A stretch of 64,000 bases of DNA from Streptomyces sp. BV286 (GCF_019090165.1 NZ_JAHRIB010000152.1:1-64000); one strand, 5' to 3'; positions 22,710 through 31,445 are shown, counted from the stretch's first letter. Numbers and translations: made by a program. The notes: generated by a model not told the origin, from the sequence alone.

Positions 22710-23612
22710 TCATGGCAGGGTCAGGGACGCCTGGACGGGCAGATGGTCGCTGGGGAGCTGTCCGTCCACGGCGAAGGTGTTGATCGACGCCCGGTGCGTG
22801 GTGACGCCGGGCGAGACGAGTATCCAGTCGATACGGTCGCCGTCCGGGGTCAGGGGCCGGTACCCGTGGAACGTGCCGTACTGCTTGCCCCGCTCGGCCG
22901 CCGCCTCCCAGGTGTCGACGAGCCCGGTGCCGAGCATCGCGTCGTAGACCGGGTTCTTGCGGGCGGCGACGTTGAAGTCACCGGTCACCATCAGCGGCAG
23001 GGAGGGGTCGAACCCCGCGATCCGCGCGGTGATCAGGGCCACCGCACGCGCGCGTGCCTTCTGGCGGGCGTTGTCCAGGTGGGTGTTGAGGACGTAGAAC
23101 TCCCGCCGACCATGGCGCAGATCGCGGAAGCGGACCCAGGTCACCATGCGTATGGACCCGCCGCCCCAGGTGTTCGAGCCGATCACTTCGGGTGTGTCGG
23201 AGAGCCAGAAGTGGTCGTACTCGACCGGGGCGAGTCTTCGGGTGTCGTAGAAGACCGCCATGAACTCGCTACGGCTGCCGCCCGCACGGCCCGTGCCGAT
23301 CCAGTCGTAGCGGCCGCCGAGATCCGCCGCGATGTCGCACACCTGCGGGTAGAGGCCTTCCTGAGTGCCTATGACGTGTGGGCGCTCGCGGCGCAGCAGT
23401 TCGCGGGTGACGGGGCGGCGGACGGCCCAGCTGTTCGGTGCGGCGGTGCTCGCGTACCGCAGGTTGAACGACATGACCTCAAGACGGCCGTGGCGGTCCG
23501 CCGCCGAGGCGGGCGACCTGGAGAGCGCCGTGCTGGACAGCGGCAGAGCGGCGGCGGCGATGAGTGCCGTCTTGAGTCCCAGGCGGCGCGTGACTCGGCT
23601 GCGATGGGGCAC
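22710..23612 (-). CDS. Secreted endonuclease/exonuclease/phosphatase family protein
   Basis: A 300-residue EEP-fold phosphoesterase. Motifs in order: VMSFNLRY, VIGTQEGLYP, FYVLNTHLDN, MVTGDFNV and the terminal LPSDHLPVQASL, covering the Asn, Glu, His-x-Asp and Ser-Asp-His catalytic residues. An N-terminal signal with VTRRLGLKTALIAAAALPLSS is close to a Tat motif (twin Arg, Leu/Lys) and ends near SPASAA. Extracellular substrates may be nucleic acid or a phospholipid/phosphomonoester; the family is broad. Start GTG 23612 has AAGGAG seven bases upstream; other upstream codons lack a site. Confidence 0.88.
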   Translation of the reverse strand: MPHRSRVTRRLGLKTALIAAAALPLSSTALSRSPASAADRHGRLEVMSFNLRYASTAAPNSWAVRRPVTRELLRRERPHVIGTQEGLYPQVCDIAADLGGRYDWIGTGRAGGSRSEFMAVFYDTRRLAPVEYDHFWLSDTPEVIGSNTWGGGSIRMVTWVRFRDLRHGRREFYVLNTHLDNARQKARARAVALITARIAGFDPSLPLMVTGDFNVAARKNPVYDAMLGTGLVDTWEAAAERGKQYGTFHGYRPLTPDGDRIDWILVSPGVTTHRASINTFAVDGQLPSDHLPVQASLTLP

Positions 23613-23972
23613 AGGATGCTCCTTCTGTGGCGGATGCCGGTTCTGCGGCTGATGCCGGGCGAGTCGTCCGCCTCGCAGTCTCCGAGCCGGCCGTGAACAT
23701 GTCGAGATCCCGGAGTGGATCCCGGAGGAAGTCCGCGCGGGCCGGGGGAGGGCATTTCCGGACGTGGGGGGCATCCAGGGCATCCCGCGAGTGGATCGCC
23801 TCAGGGGAGCGGGACCTTGGGTGCAAGCGGAGAGGTGAGGTCTCGGGGGTGAGGAAGCGGCATTTCGGGGGCGGTGCGGCGAGGATGAGGGTGTTGACCG
23901 GCCGGAAGGTCACAGATAACTTCGCTCTACGGATTGTTGATTCCGTCTGGCGGAAAACTGGAAGGTGCGGGA
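23613..23972. other. Gene-free stretch between divergent EEP and DUF6986 genes
   Basis: I see no credible small gene here. Purine-rich G/A runs dominate 23700-23890. The useful signals lie close to the DUF6986 start (palindrome at 23941-23955, entered separately) and near 23620, where the EEP ribosome site is. The rest is featureless. Confidence 0.5.
23941..23955. promoter_or_regulatory. IclR-like operator TTCCG-N5-CGGAA upstream of the DUF6986 gene
   Basis: A perfect 5+5+5 dyad (TTCCGTCTGGCGGAA) ends 17 bases before the start codon at 23973 and is preceded by TTGTTGA. The spacing and arm sequence resemble IclR-type sites; I recall similar dyads upstream of glyoxylate/allantoin-pathway genes in Streptomyces (AllR-type control), but this is from memory and unverified. 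Confidence 0.5.
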
Positions 23973-25277
23973 ATGGGTCAGGGTCAGCAGGAGAAGGTGG
24001 CGACGAGCCTCGCCGGCGCCGTCAGCGAGGAGATCAGTGCCTCCCTCGCCCCGGTCGACGCCGAGTTGGAGCGCCGCTACCCCGGAGACCCCGGTACCCG
24101 CCAGCCCGTCCACACCGTGTACGTCCCCGGTGATGTCTTCGCCGCCGACACCATCCGCTCCTGGGGCGACCGGGCCCTCGCCGCCCTCGACGAACACGCC
24201 CCGGACGCCGCCTCCTTCGCCGCTGTCCTCGGCCTCCCCGACGGGCTCGCGGAGCCGGTGTACGACCGTGTGCGCGCCAAGCTGGAGCGCGAGCCGGTCG
24301 AGGACCTGCGGGTCGACTTCGAGGACGGCTACGGCCCGCGACCGGGCGCCGAGGAGGACGAGGCGGCCGCCCGCGCGGCCCGGCTGATCGCGCAGGCGTA
24401 CGACGACGGCACGGCGGCCCCCTACATGGGCATCCGGATGAAGTGCCTGGAGGCGCCCGTCCGCGACCGGGGCATCCGCACGCTCGACATCTTCCTCACC
24501 GGGCTGATGGAGGCCGGCGGGCTGCCCGACGGGCTGGTGCTGACCTTGCCGAAGGTGACCTACGCGGAGCAGGTCACCGCGATGGTGCGGCTCCTGGAGG
24601 AGTTCGAGAAGGCACGCGGACTCGAACAGGGCCGGATCGGGTTCGAGATCCAGATCGAGACCAGCCAGTCCATCCTCGCCGCCGACGGCACGGCGGCCGT
24701 GGCCCGCATGATCCAGGCCGCCGAGGGCCGTGCCACGGGCCTGCACTACGGCACGTTCGACTACAGCGCCTGCCTCGGCGTCTCCGCCGCCCACCAGGCG
24801 AGCGACCACCCGGCCGCCGACCACGCCAAGGCGATCATGCAGGTCGCGGCGGCGGGTACCGGCGTCCGCGTCTCGGACGGCTCCACGAACGTCCTGCCGG
24901 TCGGCCCCACATCGAAGGTCCACGACGCCTGGCGCCTCCACTACGGCCTCACGCGCCGCGCGCTCGCCCGCGCCTACTACCAGGGCTGGGACATGCACCC
25001 CGCGCACATCCCCACCCGCTACGCGGCCGTGTTCGCCTTCTACCGCGAGGGGTTCGAGCAGGCCGCGGCACGCCTCGTCGCGTACGCCAACCGGGCCGGC
25101 GGCGACGTGATGGACGAGCCCGCCACCGCCAAGGCGCTGAGCGGCTACCTGCTGCGCGGCCTGGACTGCGGGGCCCTCGACATCGCGGAGGTGGCCCGGG
25201 CGACGGGCCTCACGCGCGCGGACCTGGAGGGCTTCGCGGCGCCGAGGCGGGCGGACCTGACGGTCTCGGCCACGTAG
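23973..25277 (+). CDS. DUF6986 family protein, HpcH/HpaI aldolase / citrate-lyase fold
   Basis: A 434-residue protein of the CitE/HpcH aldolase superfamily fold, recognised as DUF6986. Indicators are DLRVDFEDGYGPRP (acidic metal loop), LDIFLTGLMEAGG, the IGFEIQIETSQSIL segment (Glu/Gln of the barrel) and GRATGLHYGTFDYSACLGVS. Relatives cleave or form C-C bonds next to a keto or CoA group; no substrate is known for this group. The start ATG 23973 has GGAAGG seven bases upstream. An IclR-like dyad immediately upstream suggests that the gene is switched by a small organic acid, consistent with glyoxylate-type metabolism. Confidence 0.85.
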   Translation: MGQGQQEKVATSLAGAVSEEISASLAPVDAELERRYPGDPGTRQPVHTVYVPGDVFAADTIRSWGDRALAALDEHAPDAASFAAVLGLPDGLAEPVYDRVRAKLEREPVEDLRVDFEDGYGPRPGAEEDEAAARAARLIAQAYDDGTAAPYMGIRMKCLEAPVRDRGIRTLDIFLTGLMEAGGLPDGLVLTLPKVTYAEQVTAMVRLLEEFEKARGLEQGRIGFEIQIETSQSILAADGTAAVARMIQAAEGRATGLHYGTFDYSACLGVSAAHQASDHPAADHAKAIMQVAAAGTGVRVSDGSTNVLPVGPTSKVHDAWRLHYGLTRRALARAYYQGWDMHPAHIPTRYAAVFAFYREGFEQAAARLVAYANRAGGDVMDEPATAKALSGYLLRGLDCGALDIAEVARATGLTRADLEGFAAPRRADLTVSAT

Positions 25278-25374
25278 CGGACCTGTCACAGCCGTCACCA
25301 TCGGCCCGCGCCGTCACATCCGCCCCGTAGTCTGTCCGGCACGTGATTGACGTGTTCACAGGAACGGGGCAGCG

Positions 25375-27282
25375 GTGTCGGCGGGGGAGAACCAGCAGCC
25401 GGGGGAGCAGGCCCGGCCCGGGGAGTCGGAACAGCCGGACGGGATCGGGCGGCTCCTTGCCGGGCGCTACCGCGTCGTGGCGCAACTGGGGCGCGGCGGT
25501 ATGGGCGTCGTGTGGCGGGCCCTCGACGAGGTGCTCGGCCGTGAGGTCGCCGTCAAGGAACTGCGCACGTTCTCGGACGCCGCCGCGCCCGAACTGGCCG
25601 ACCTGGGGCTGCGCATGCAGCGCGAGGCGCGCGCGGCGGCCAGGGTCCGCCACCCCGGTGTCGTCGCCGTGCACGACGTGGCCGAGGTCGACGGCCGCCC
25701 GCTGATCGTGATGGAGCTGGTGGACGGGCCGTCCCTGGACGACGTCCTGCGCGAGCGCGGCACCCTCGACGCCCGCGAGGCCGCCGGGATCGGTGCCAAG
25801 GTCATGGACGCGCTCGCCGCGGCCCACCGCGCCGGAGTCCTCCACCGCGATGTGAAGCCCGGAAACATCCTGCTCGACCGCTCCGGCCGCGTCGTCCTCA
25901 CGGACTTCGGCATCGCCACGATGGACGACCCCGGCGACGGCTCCGCCACGCACCTCACGCGCAGCGGCGAACTGGTCGGCTCCCTGGACTACTTGGCGCC
26001 CGAGCGCGCCCAGGGGCAGGAGCCGGGCCCCGCCTCCGACATCTGGGCCCTGGGCGCCACGCTGTACGCGGCCGTCGAGGGTGCCTCGCCGTTCCGCCGC
26101 ACCTCCACCTGGTCCACTCTCACGGCGATCGTCGTCGAACCGCTGCCGGAACCGCAGCGCGCCGGGCCTCTCGGCCCCGTGCTGCGGGAGCTGATGCACA
26201 AGCAGCCCGACGCCCGCCCGGACGCCGGCCGGGCCCGTGAGCTTCTGGAGGCGGCAGCGCAGGCTCCCGACCAGGATTCGGCCACGCGCGGGCTGCGGGC
26301 TCCCGCGGCCCCCGTTCGGAACGAGACCGAACGGAGCGTGCCGGTGGTACCGCCCGGCTTTGGGCCCCCGCAGCCCGGCGCCGCGGGATTCGGGCCGGCC
26401 GGCAGCGCTTCGGACGGGAGTGGATTCCGGTCCGGGGGTCCCGACCCGGACCGCCAGGGACACGGCGCGGCGCACGCGGGCGTGGCCGGCACTCCGGCAG
26501 CGGGCGTTCCGGCGGGTCCGACGCCGGCCGGGCCCTCCGGCCCCGGAGGTTTCGGTCCGCCGCAGCCGCCGACTGGAACGGCCCCGCCCGCCACGGCCCC
26601 GCAGGCCGCGCCTGCGGCTCCCCGCCGTCGCAGAGGGCGCGTGCTGCTCGCGGCCGCGGCCGTCACCGTCGTGCTGGCCGCGACCGGCGTCGGCATCGCC
26701 CTCATGAGGGGCACCGACGAGTCCGGTTCGGCGGGTCGGTCCACCAACTCCCGGGGCGCCGGCGAGACCGCCTCCCCGGGCGCCACCCGCGGCTCGGTCG
26801 ACCTGACGGACGACACCAGGCCGACGAAGCAGGCCGACAAGAAGAAGTCGGCGCCCCCGAGCAAGAAGCCGGACCGCACCGAGGACGCCGAGCCGACGGA
26901 CAAGGCTCCCGCCCCTTCGCCCACGACCACCGACGGCGGCACGACGGGAGGAAGCTCGGGCGGCGGCACGGGCGGCGGAGGCGAGGACCCCAGCCCCGCA
27001 CCGGTCTGCCACGCCATCGGCGGTGGCAAGTACAACTGCGTGGTCTGGAAGACAGCCTCGTCCTACACCGCCGCGGGAGCCGAGGCGGGCACCCTCAACG
27101 CCGGCACCAACTACTTCTACTGTCAGCAGAATCTGGGACGCCGCGAGACCTACGGGGAGTGGACGAACACCTGGTGGGCGAGGACCGACGACGACAGCGG
27201 CAACACCGGTGTCTTCGTCAGCGACGTCTACATCAAGGGCGGGGACAACGACTCACCGCTGCCGGGACTGCCCGTCTGCTGA
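25375..27282 (+). CDS. Receptor-type serine/threonine protein kinase
   Basis: A 635-residue membrane kinase. The cytoplasmic catalytic domain (about residues 30-290) has the glycine loop LGRGGMG, Lys61 in VAVKEL, the catalytic HRDVKPGN (Asp159) and DFGIA (177-181). A Pro/Gly-rich linker (300-416), an Arg4 stop-transfer patch and one transmembrane helix (about 422-444) follow. The external part is a Thr/Gly/Lys-rich stalk and a C-terminal domain (545-635) with several Cys and Trp residues (NYFYCQQNLG, EWTNTWWARTDDDSGNTGVFVSDVYI). There are no PASTA repeats, unlike PknB, so the ligand differs. GTG 25375 follows GAACGGGGC. Confidence 0.93.
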   Translation: MSAGENQQPGEQARPGESEQPDGIGRLLAGRYRVVAQLGRGGMGVVWRALDEVLGREVAVKELRTFSDAAAPELADLGLRMQREARAAARVRHPGVVAVHDVAEVDGRPLIVMELVDGPSLDDVLRERGTLDAREAAGIGAKVMDALAAAHRAGVLHRDVKPGNILLDRSGRVVLTDFGIATMDDPGDGSATHLTRSGELVGSLDYLAPERAQGQEPGPASDIWALGATLYAAVEGASPFRRTSTWSTLTAIVVEPLPEPQRAGPLGPVLRELMHKQPDARPDAGRARELLEAAAQAPDQDSATRGLRAPAAPVRNETERSVPVVPPGFGPPQPGAAGFGPAGSASDGSGFRSGGPDPDRQGHGAAHAGVAGTPAAGVPAGPTPAGPSGPGGFGPPQPPTGTAPPATAPQAAPAAPRRRRGRVLLAAAAVTVVLAATGVGIALMRGTDESGSAGRSTNSRGAGETASPGATRGSVDLTDDTRPTKQADKKKSAPPSKKPDRTEDAEPTDKAPAPSPTTTDGGTTGGSSGGGTGGGGEDPSPAPVCHAIGGGKYNCVVWKTASSYTAAGAEAGTLNAGTNYFYCQQNLGRRETYGEWTNTWWARTDDDSGNTGVFVSDVYIKGGDNDSPLPGLPVC

Positions 27283-27608
27283 CCGCGGACGTACGGCCGC
27301 TTTCCGCCCTGGACGTACTACTCCTCGCAGCCGGAAGCCGCCATCCGGCCCTCCTGCCGCGAGGAGTCCCTCCGGCATGGAACCGCAGAGCGCCGCGCGC
27401 CCGGTCAGGGACTCCCCGGGCGTGAGCTGGACTCCCCGTGGGTGGAGCCGGACAACTTCCTCAACCGCGGGGGCTCGCTTCGGCACTCCGTGAGGAGTTC
27501 CGCGAGAAGCCGCTCCCCGGGACGGACCGGCGGAGCCGGCGCGGTTCGGGCGGCCATCCCGAGAGCTTTGAAAACACGGCCGGAGGAGTTGTCCCGGGGC
27601 TCCAAGTA
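27283..27608. other. Gene-free stretch between kinase and LacI genes
   Basis: The gap lies between two convergent genes. It contains a 9-bp inverted repeat GGAGTCCCT (27363-27371) / AGGGACTCC (27407-27415), a second copy of GGACTCCCCG nearby (about 27429-27438), and no credible frame. The repeats may form a terminator for the kinase transcript, but with a long loop the call is weak. Confidence 0.4.
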
Positions 27609-28673
27609 TCAGTGGGCGGGCGGCAGTTCGCCCGAGCCTCGGGTGATCAGACGGGTCCGCAGCTCGATGCGTTCGGGCAGGACGAGTGAGCCGTCGAGCT
27701 GACGGAAGAGACGCTCGGCGGCGGTGCGGCCGAGCTGCGCGGCGTCCTGGGCGACGACGGTGACCCCGGGCTGCAGGAGGTCGGCGAGCTCGATGTCGTC
27801 GAAGCCGACGAGGGCCACGGGACGGGAGCGCTCGGCGATGACACGTACGACCGTGACCGTCACGCGGTTGTTGCCCGCGAAGACGGCGGTCACGGGGGAA
27901 GAGCCCGACAGCATGCCCTCGGCCGCCCGGCGGACCCGCTCGGGGTCGGTGACGCCCAGCGACATCCAGGCGTCCTCGACCGCGATGCCGGCGTCCTCCA
28001 TGGCGGCGCGGTACCCGCGCAGACGCTCGGCGGCGGTGTGGATGCGGGGCATGTCGCCGATGAACCCGATCCGGCGGTGGCCGTGCGCGATGAGATGGGC
28101 GACACCGTCACGTGCGCCGCCGAAGCTGTCCGAGAGCACGACGTCCGCGTCGATCTGTCCGGCGGGGCGGTCCACGAACACCGTGGCGACGCCCGCCTTT
28201 ATCTCGGGCTCCAGATAGCGGTGGTCGTCACCGGCCGGGATGATGACGAGCCCGTCCACGCGGCGCGCGCACAGCGCGAGGACCAGCTCCTGCTCGCGGT
28301 CCGGGTCCTCGGCGCTCGATCCGTTGATCAACAGGGCACCGTGGGCGCGGGCCACCTCCTCGACCGCCCGGCTCAGCGGACCGTAGAAAGGGTCCGCCAG
28401 GTCCTCCAGGACGAGTCCGATGCTCGCGGTGCGGCCCTTGCGGAGCACCCGCGCGCTGTCGTTGCGCCGAAAGCCCAGCGCGTCGATCGCCTCCTGCACC
28501 CGCCGCTCGGTGTCCGGGGTGACTCCGGGCTCGCCGTTGACTACACGCGATACCGTCTTCAGGCCGACCCCGGCACGCGCCGCGACGTCCTTCATCGTCG
28601 GACGGTTGCCGTAGCGGCTCTCGGTTCGGCGGGCGGTCTCGGCCACGATGCGCTGTCCTGTCCTGTAGTCCAT
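27609..28673 (-). CDS. LacI family transcriptional regulator
   Basis: A 354-residue LacI-type repressor. HTH MKDVAARAGVGLKTVSRVVN (about residues 27-46), hinge helix, then a sugar-binding domain with SIGLVLEDLADPFYGPL, the HLIAHGHRRIGFIGD strand and ALVGFDDIELADLLQPGVTVV. I prefer ATG 28673, because the upstream ATG at 28731-28733 forms part of a -10 box (TATGCT). Divergent from a ROK sugar kinase. The promoter carries a 12-bp palindrome, so autoregulation and control of the kinase are likely. The inducer is unknown. Confidence 0.85.
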   Translation of the reverse strand: MDYRTGQRIVAETARRTESRYGNRPTMKDVAARAGVGLKTVSRVVNGEPGVTPDTERRVQEAIDALGFRRNDSARVLRKGRTASIGLVLEDLADPFYGPLSRAVEEVARAHGALLINGSSAEDPDREQELVLALCARRVDGLVIIPAGDDHRYLEPEIKAGVATVFVDRPAGQIDADVVLSDSFGGARDGVAHLIAHGHRRIGFIGDMPRIHTAAERLRGYRAAMEDAGIAVEDAWMSLGVTDPERVRRAAEGMLSGSSPVTAVFAGNNRVTVTVVRVIAERSRPVALVGFDDIELADLLQPGVTVVAQDAAQLGRTAAERLFRQLDGSLVLPERIELRTRLITRGSGELPPAH

Positions 28674-28728
28674 GGGGCTGCGTCGGTCCTGACGGGCTCG
28701 TAGGTCGCCGGATCGGGGTGTGGCGTCG

Positions 28729-28753
28729 AGCATAGAGCCTGGACAACGTTGTC
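28729..28753 (-). promoter_or_regulatory. Promoter/operator of the LacI gene: GACAACGTTGTC
   Basis: A 12-bp perfect palindrome at 28742-28753 overlaps the -35 region of a minus-strand promoter: CTGACA, 15-base spacer, TATGCT at 28734-28729. LacI-family operators commonly have such a central CG step. The site lies 112 bases before the divergent ROK start, so one site could regulate both genes. Confidence 0.6.
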
Positions 28754-28865
28754 AGATGCGGGAGAGACTGTCCATCGCATTCTCCGGCCCGCCCTCCCCG
28801 ACCGCGCGACCGGCCTGCCCTTTCCTCATGGTCCAATCGGGATCCACACAGGAGAACTGACACTG

Positions 28866-29825
28866 ATGCACACCGACCTCGTGGCCGCGCTCGACATCGG
28901 CGGCACCAAGATCGCCGGAGCGCTGGTGGACGGCCACGGCCGGATCCTGCTGCGCGCCCAGCGGCCGACGCCCGCGCAGGAGCACGGCGACATCGTCATA
29001 CGGGCCGTCGAGGCCGTGCTCGGCGAACTGACCGGCTCTCCGCTGTGGAGCCGGGCCACGGCGGTCGGCATCGGCAGTGCCGGTCCCGTGGACGCCTCGG
29101 CGGGCACGGTGAGTCCCGTGAACGTGCCCGGCTGGCGCGACTACCCCCTCGTCGAGCGGGTCCGTGCCGTGACGGCGGGGCTGCCCGTCGAGCTGATCGG
29201 CGACGGAGTGGCGATCACGGCGGCCGAGCACTGGCAGGGGGCGGCCCGCGGCCACGACAACGCGCTCTGCATGGTCGTCTCGACGGGGGTCGGCGGCGGC
29301 CTGGTCCTCGGCGGACAGCTGCACCCGGGGCCCACGGGCAACGCCGGTCACATTGGCCACATCAGCGTGGAGCTCGACGGTGACCTGTGCCCGTGCGGGT
29401 CACGCGGGTGCGTCGAGCGCATCGCGAGCGGCCCGAACATCGCGCGCCGTGCCGTCGAGGGCGGCTGGCGGCCGGGTTCCGACGGGGACACCTCGGCGGC
29501 CGCCGTGGCCGCCGCCGCGCGTGCCGGTGACCCGGTGGCGACAGCCTCGTTCGAGCGCGCCGCGCAGGCCCTGGCGGCGGGCATCGCGGCGACGGCGACC
29601 CTGGTGGAGATCGACATCGCGGTGATCGGCGGAGGAGTGGGCAAGGCCGGCGACGTCCTCTTCACGCCCCTGCGCGCCGCCCTGCGCGACTACGCCACCC
29701 TGTCGTTCGTGCAGAGGCTCACCGTGACGCCCGCCCAGATGGGTACGGACGCCGGTCTGGTGGGCGCCGCGGCCGCCGCGCTCAGCCGCAGGCCGAGCAC
29801 GTCCACGGCGGGTGTGGCCGGCTGA
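28866..29825 (+). CDS. ROK family sugar kinase (glucokinase-like)
   Basis: A 319-residue ROK kinase, phosphorylating a hexose with ATP. Motifs: AALDIGGTKIAGALVD (phosphate loop), IGSAGPVDASAGTVSPVNVPGWRDYPL, the ROK signature at STGVGGGLVLGGQLHPGPTGNAGHIGHIS, and the zinc site CPCGSRGCVE (Cys-x-Cys-G-x-x-G-Cys). AGGAG lies 11 bases before the ATG. It is divergent from a LacI regulator, whose operator is probably shared. Cytoplasmic. Glucose specificity is not established. Confidence 0.9.
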   Translation: MHTDLVAALDIGGTKIAGALVDGHGRILLRAQRPTPAQEHGDIVIRAVEAVLGELTGSPLWSRATAVGIGSAGPVDASAGTVSPVNVPGWRDYPLVERVRAVTAGLPVELIGDGVAITAAEHWQGAARGHDNALCMVVSTGVGGGLVLGGQLHPGPTGNAGHIGHISVELDGDLCPCGSRGCVERIASGPNIARRAVEGGWRPGSDGDTSAAAVAAAARAGDPVATASFERAAQALAAGIAATATLVEIDIAVIGGGVGKAGDVLFTPLRAALRDYATLSFVQRLTVTPAQMGTDAGLVGAAAAALSRRPSTSTAGVAG

Positions 29826-30028
29826 CGCAGGCGTGGCCGGCTGCAGCGCGGAGCCGCGGGCGGGCGCCCGTGGCTCCGGGGCACGGCCCGATCTGCTCCC
29901 GTTGCGGCGCCGGGCGGGAACGTCGTCGAGGGGGCTCGCGGCGCCCCCGGGGCGCCGCGGCGGGGGAACTTCACGGCTTCCGGGCGGCGCGACCGTGACC
30001 CCTGGGCGACTCGGCAGTTGAACCGGGC

Positions 30029-30223
30029 ATGAAGAAGCGCAGCATGCTCGCCATCGCGTCCCTCGCCGCCGGTTTCGTGGTGGCGGCCGTCACCCCGTCC
30101 CACTCGCTCGACGGTGACGCCCTCAGCAGTCTCGACCTGCAGGACACGCTCAGCAGTGTCGACCAGACGGTCAGCGACGGCAGTCTGGCCACGGAGGACA
30201 ACCCCCTGGGCCAGGAGGGCTGA
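30029..30223 (+). CDS. Small secreted peptide, hypothetical
   Basis: A 64-residue protein with an obvious signal peptide: MKKRSMLAIASLAAGFVVAA, cleaved near SHS. The mature part is about 38 residues, acidic and rich in Ser/Leu/Asp (LSSLDLQDTLSSVDQTVSDG). It has no recognised domain. There is no clear ribosome site, and the start follows the TTG-like run GCAGTTGAACCGGGC. A good hairpin terminator follows at 30252-30276, so it is probably a single-gene transcript. Confidence 0.6.
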   Translation: MKKRSMLAIASLAAGFVVAAVTPSHSLDGDALSSLDLQDTLSSVDQTVSDGSLATEDNPLGQEG

Positions 30224-30251
30224 CCCGCCCGGCCGACCCGTCGCGACCATC

Positions 30252-30276
30252 AGCCCGGCCCGTCGAGGGCCGGGCT
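30252..30276 (+). terminator. Terminator after the small secreted peptide
   Basis: AGCCCGGCCC pairs with GGGCCGGGCT around a GTCGA loop, followed by TTGG. It lies 29 bases past the stop at 30223 and fits an intrinsic hairpin for the plus strand. Confidence 0.8.
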
Positions 30277-30378
30277 TTGGCGTCTGTTCGGCCCGTCGGA
30301 CGCGACCTCATCAGGAGCTGGTTTCCGTGACAGGGTGGAGCGGGCAAGCCTCAGGGGGCCAACAGCAGAGGGGGAACC

Positions 30379-31419
30379 GTGATTGTCTGGATCAACGGTG
30401 CGTTCGGTGCGGGAAAGACGACCACCGCACGGGAACTGATCGACCTGATCCCGAACAGCACACTTTTCGACCCCGAGATCATCGGCGCCGGGCTGACGCA
30501 ACTGCTGCCCGCCAAGCGCCTCGCCGAGGTCGGCGACTTCCAGGACCTGCCGATCTGGCGGCGGCTCGTCGTCGACACCGCGGCCGCGATGCTCGCCGAA
30601 CTCGGAGGCGTGCTCGTGGTTCCCATGACGCTGCTCCGCCAGGAGTACCGCGACGAGATCTTCGGCGGACTCGCATCCCGCAGGATCGCGGTACGCCATG
30701 TCCTGCTCGCCCCGGCGGAAACGATCCTGCGCGAGCGAATAGCCGGGCGGGAGGTCCCGCCGGACCTCCCCGACGGGCAGATGCGGGTGCGCCAGTGGTC
30801 GTACGACCACATAGAGCCCTACCGCGCCGCCCTCTCCAACTGGCTCACCGCGGACGCGCACCCCGTCGACAACGGCGCACTCACCCCGTACGAGACCGCC
30901 GTACGCGTCGCCGAGGCCGTGAGCAGTGGAACCGTGCCGGTCTGCGACATCGTGCAGACCCCCGAACCCACTGCGGAGACCGTCGCGGCGGGGGTGCTCC
31001 TCTTCGACGAGCAGGACCGGGTCCTGCTCGTCGATCCGACGTACAAGGCCGGCTGGGAGTTCCCCGGCGGCGTCGTCGAGTCCGGCGAGGCGCCCGCGCG
31101 CGCGGGCATCCGCGAGGTCGCCGAGGAGACCGGCATCGAACTCACCGACGTACCGAGCCTGTTGGTCGTCGACTGGGAGCCTCCGGTGCCCCCGGGCTAC
31201 GGCGGCCTGCGTCTCCTCTACGACGGCGGCAGGCTCGACGGCGGCGAGGCCGGACGGCTGCTGCTGCCGGGCCCCGAACTGAGGGGCTGGCGCTTCGTCA
31301 CCGAGGAGGAGGCCGCCGGGCTCCTGCCGCCCGTCCGCTACGAGAGACTCCGCTGGGCGCTGCGCGCACGGGAGCGGGGCGCCGCCCTGTACCTGGAGGC
31401 CGGAGTGCCGAGGGGATAG
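30379..31419 (+). CDS. P-loop kinase-like / Nudix fusion protein
   Basis: A 346-residue two-domain protein. Residues 1-175 form a P-loop kinase-like domain similar to TmrB/AAA-33: IVWINGAFGAGKTTTAREL (Walker A), and VLVVPMTLLRQEYRDEI (strand with acidic end). Residues 200-335 form a Nudix hydrolase: AAGVLLFDEQDRVLLVDPTYKAGWEFPGG followed by the Nudix box GGVVESGEAPARAGIREVAEETGIEL (catalytic Glu residues in REVAEETG). Nudix enzymes cleave nucleoside diphosphate-X compounds; the partner domain suggests phosphorylation of, or resistance to, a nucleotide-like molecule. GTG 30379 follows GAGGGGGAAC. The function is inferred from domains. Confidence 0.88.
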   Translation: MIVWINGAFGAGKTTTARELIDLIPNSTLFDPEIIGAGLTQLLPAKRLAEVGDFQDLPIWRRLVVDTAAAMLAELGGVLVVPMTLLRQEYRDEIFGGLASRRIAVRHVLLAPAETILRERIAGREVPPDLPDGQMRVRQWSYDHIEPYRAALSNWLTADAHPVDNGALTPYETAVRVAEAVSSGTVPVCDIVQTPEPTAETVAAGVLLFDEQDRVLLVDPTYKAGWEFPGGVVESGEAPARAGIREVAEETGIELTDVPSLLVVDWEPPVPPGYGGLRLLYDGGRLDGGEAGRLLLPGPELRGWRFVTEEEAAGLLPPVRYERLRWALRARERGAALYLEAGVPRG

Positions 31420-31445
31420 CCGCACCCGGGACGTCCGCACCCGGG

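Noticed and set aside
25343..25705. Alternative GTG frame at the start of the kinase gene
   Set aside because: Another frame, low-complexity; the kinase frame with GTG 25375 carries the full catalytic domain.
28731..28733. ATG as start of the second LacI gene
   Set aside because: It forms part of the predicted -10 box (TATGCT) and has no ribosome site; ATG 28673 gives a leader of normal length.
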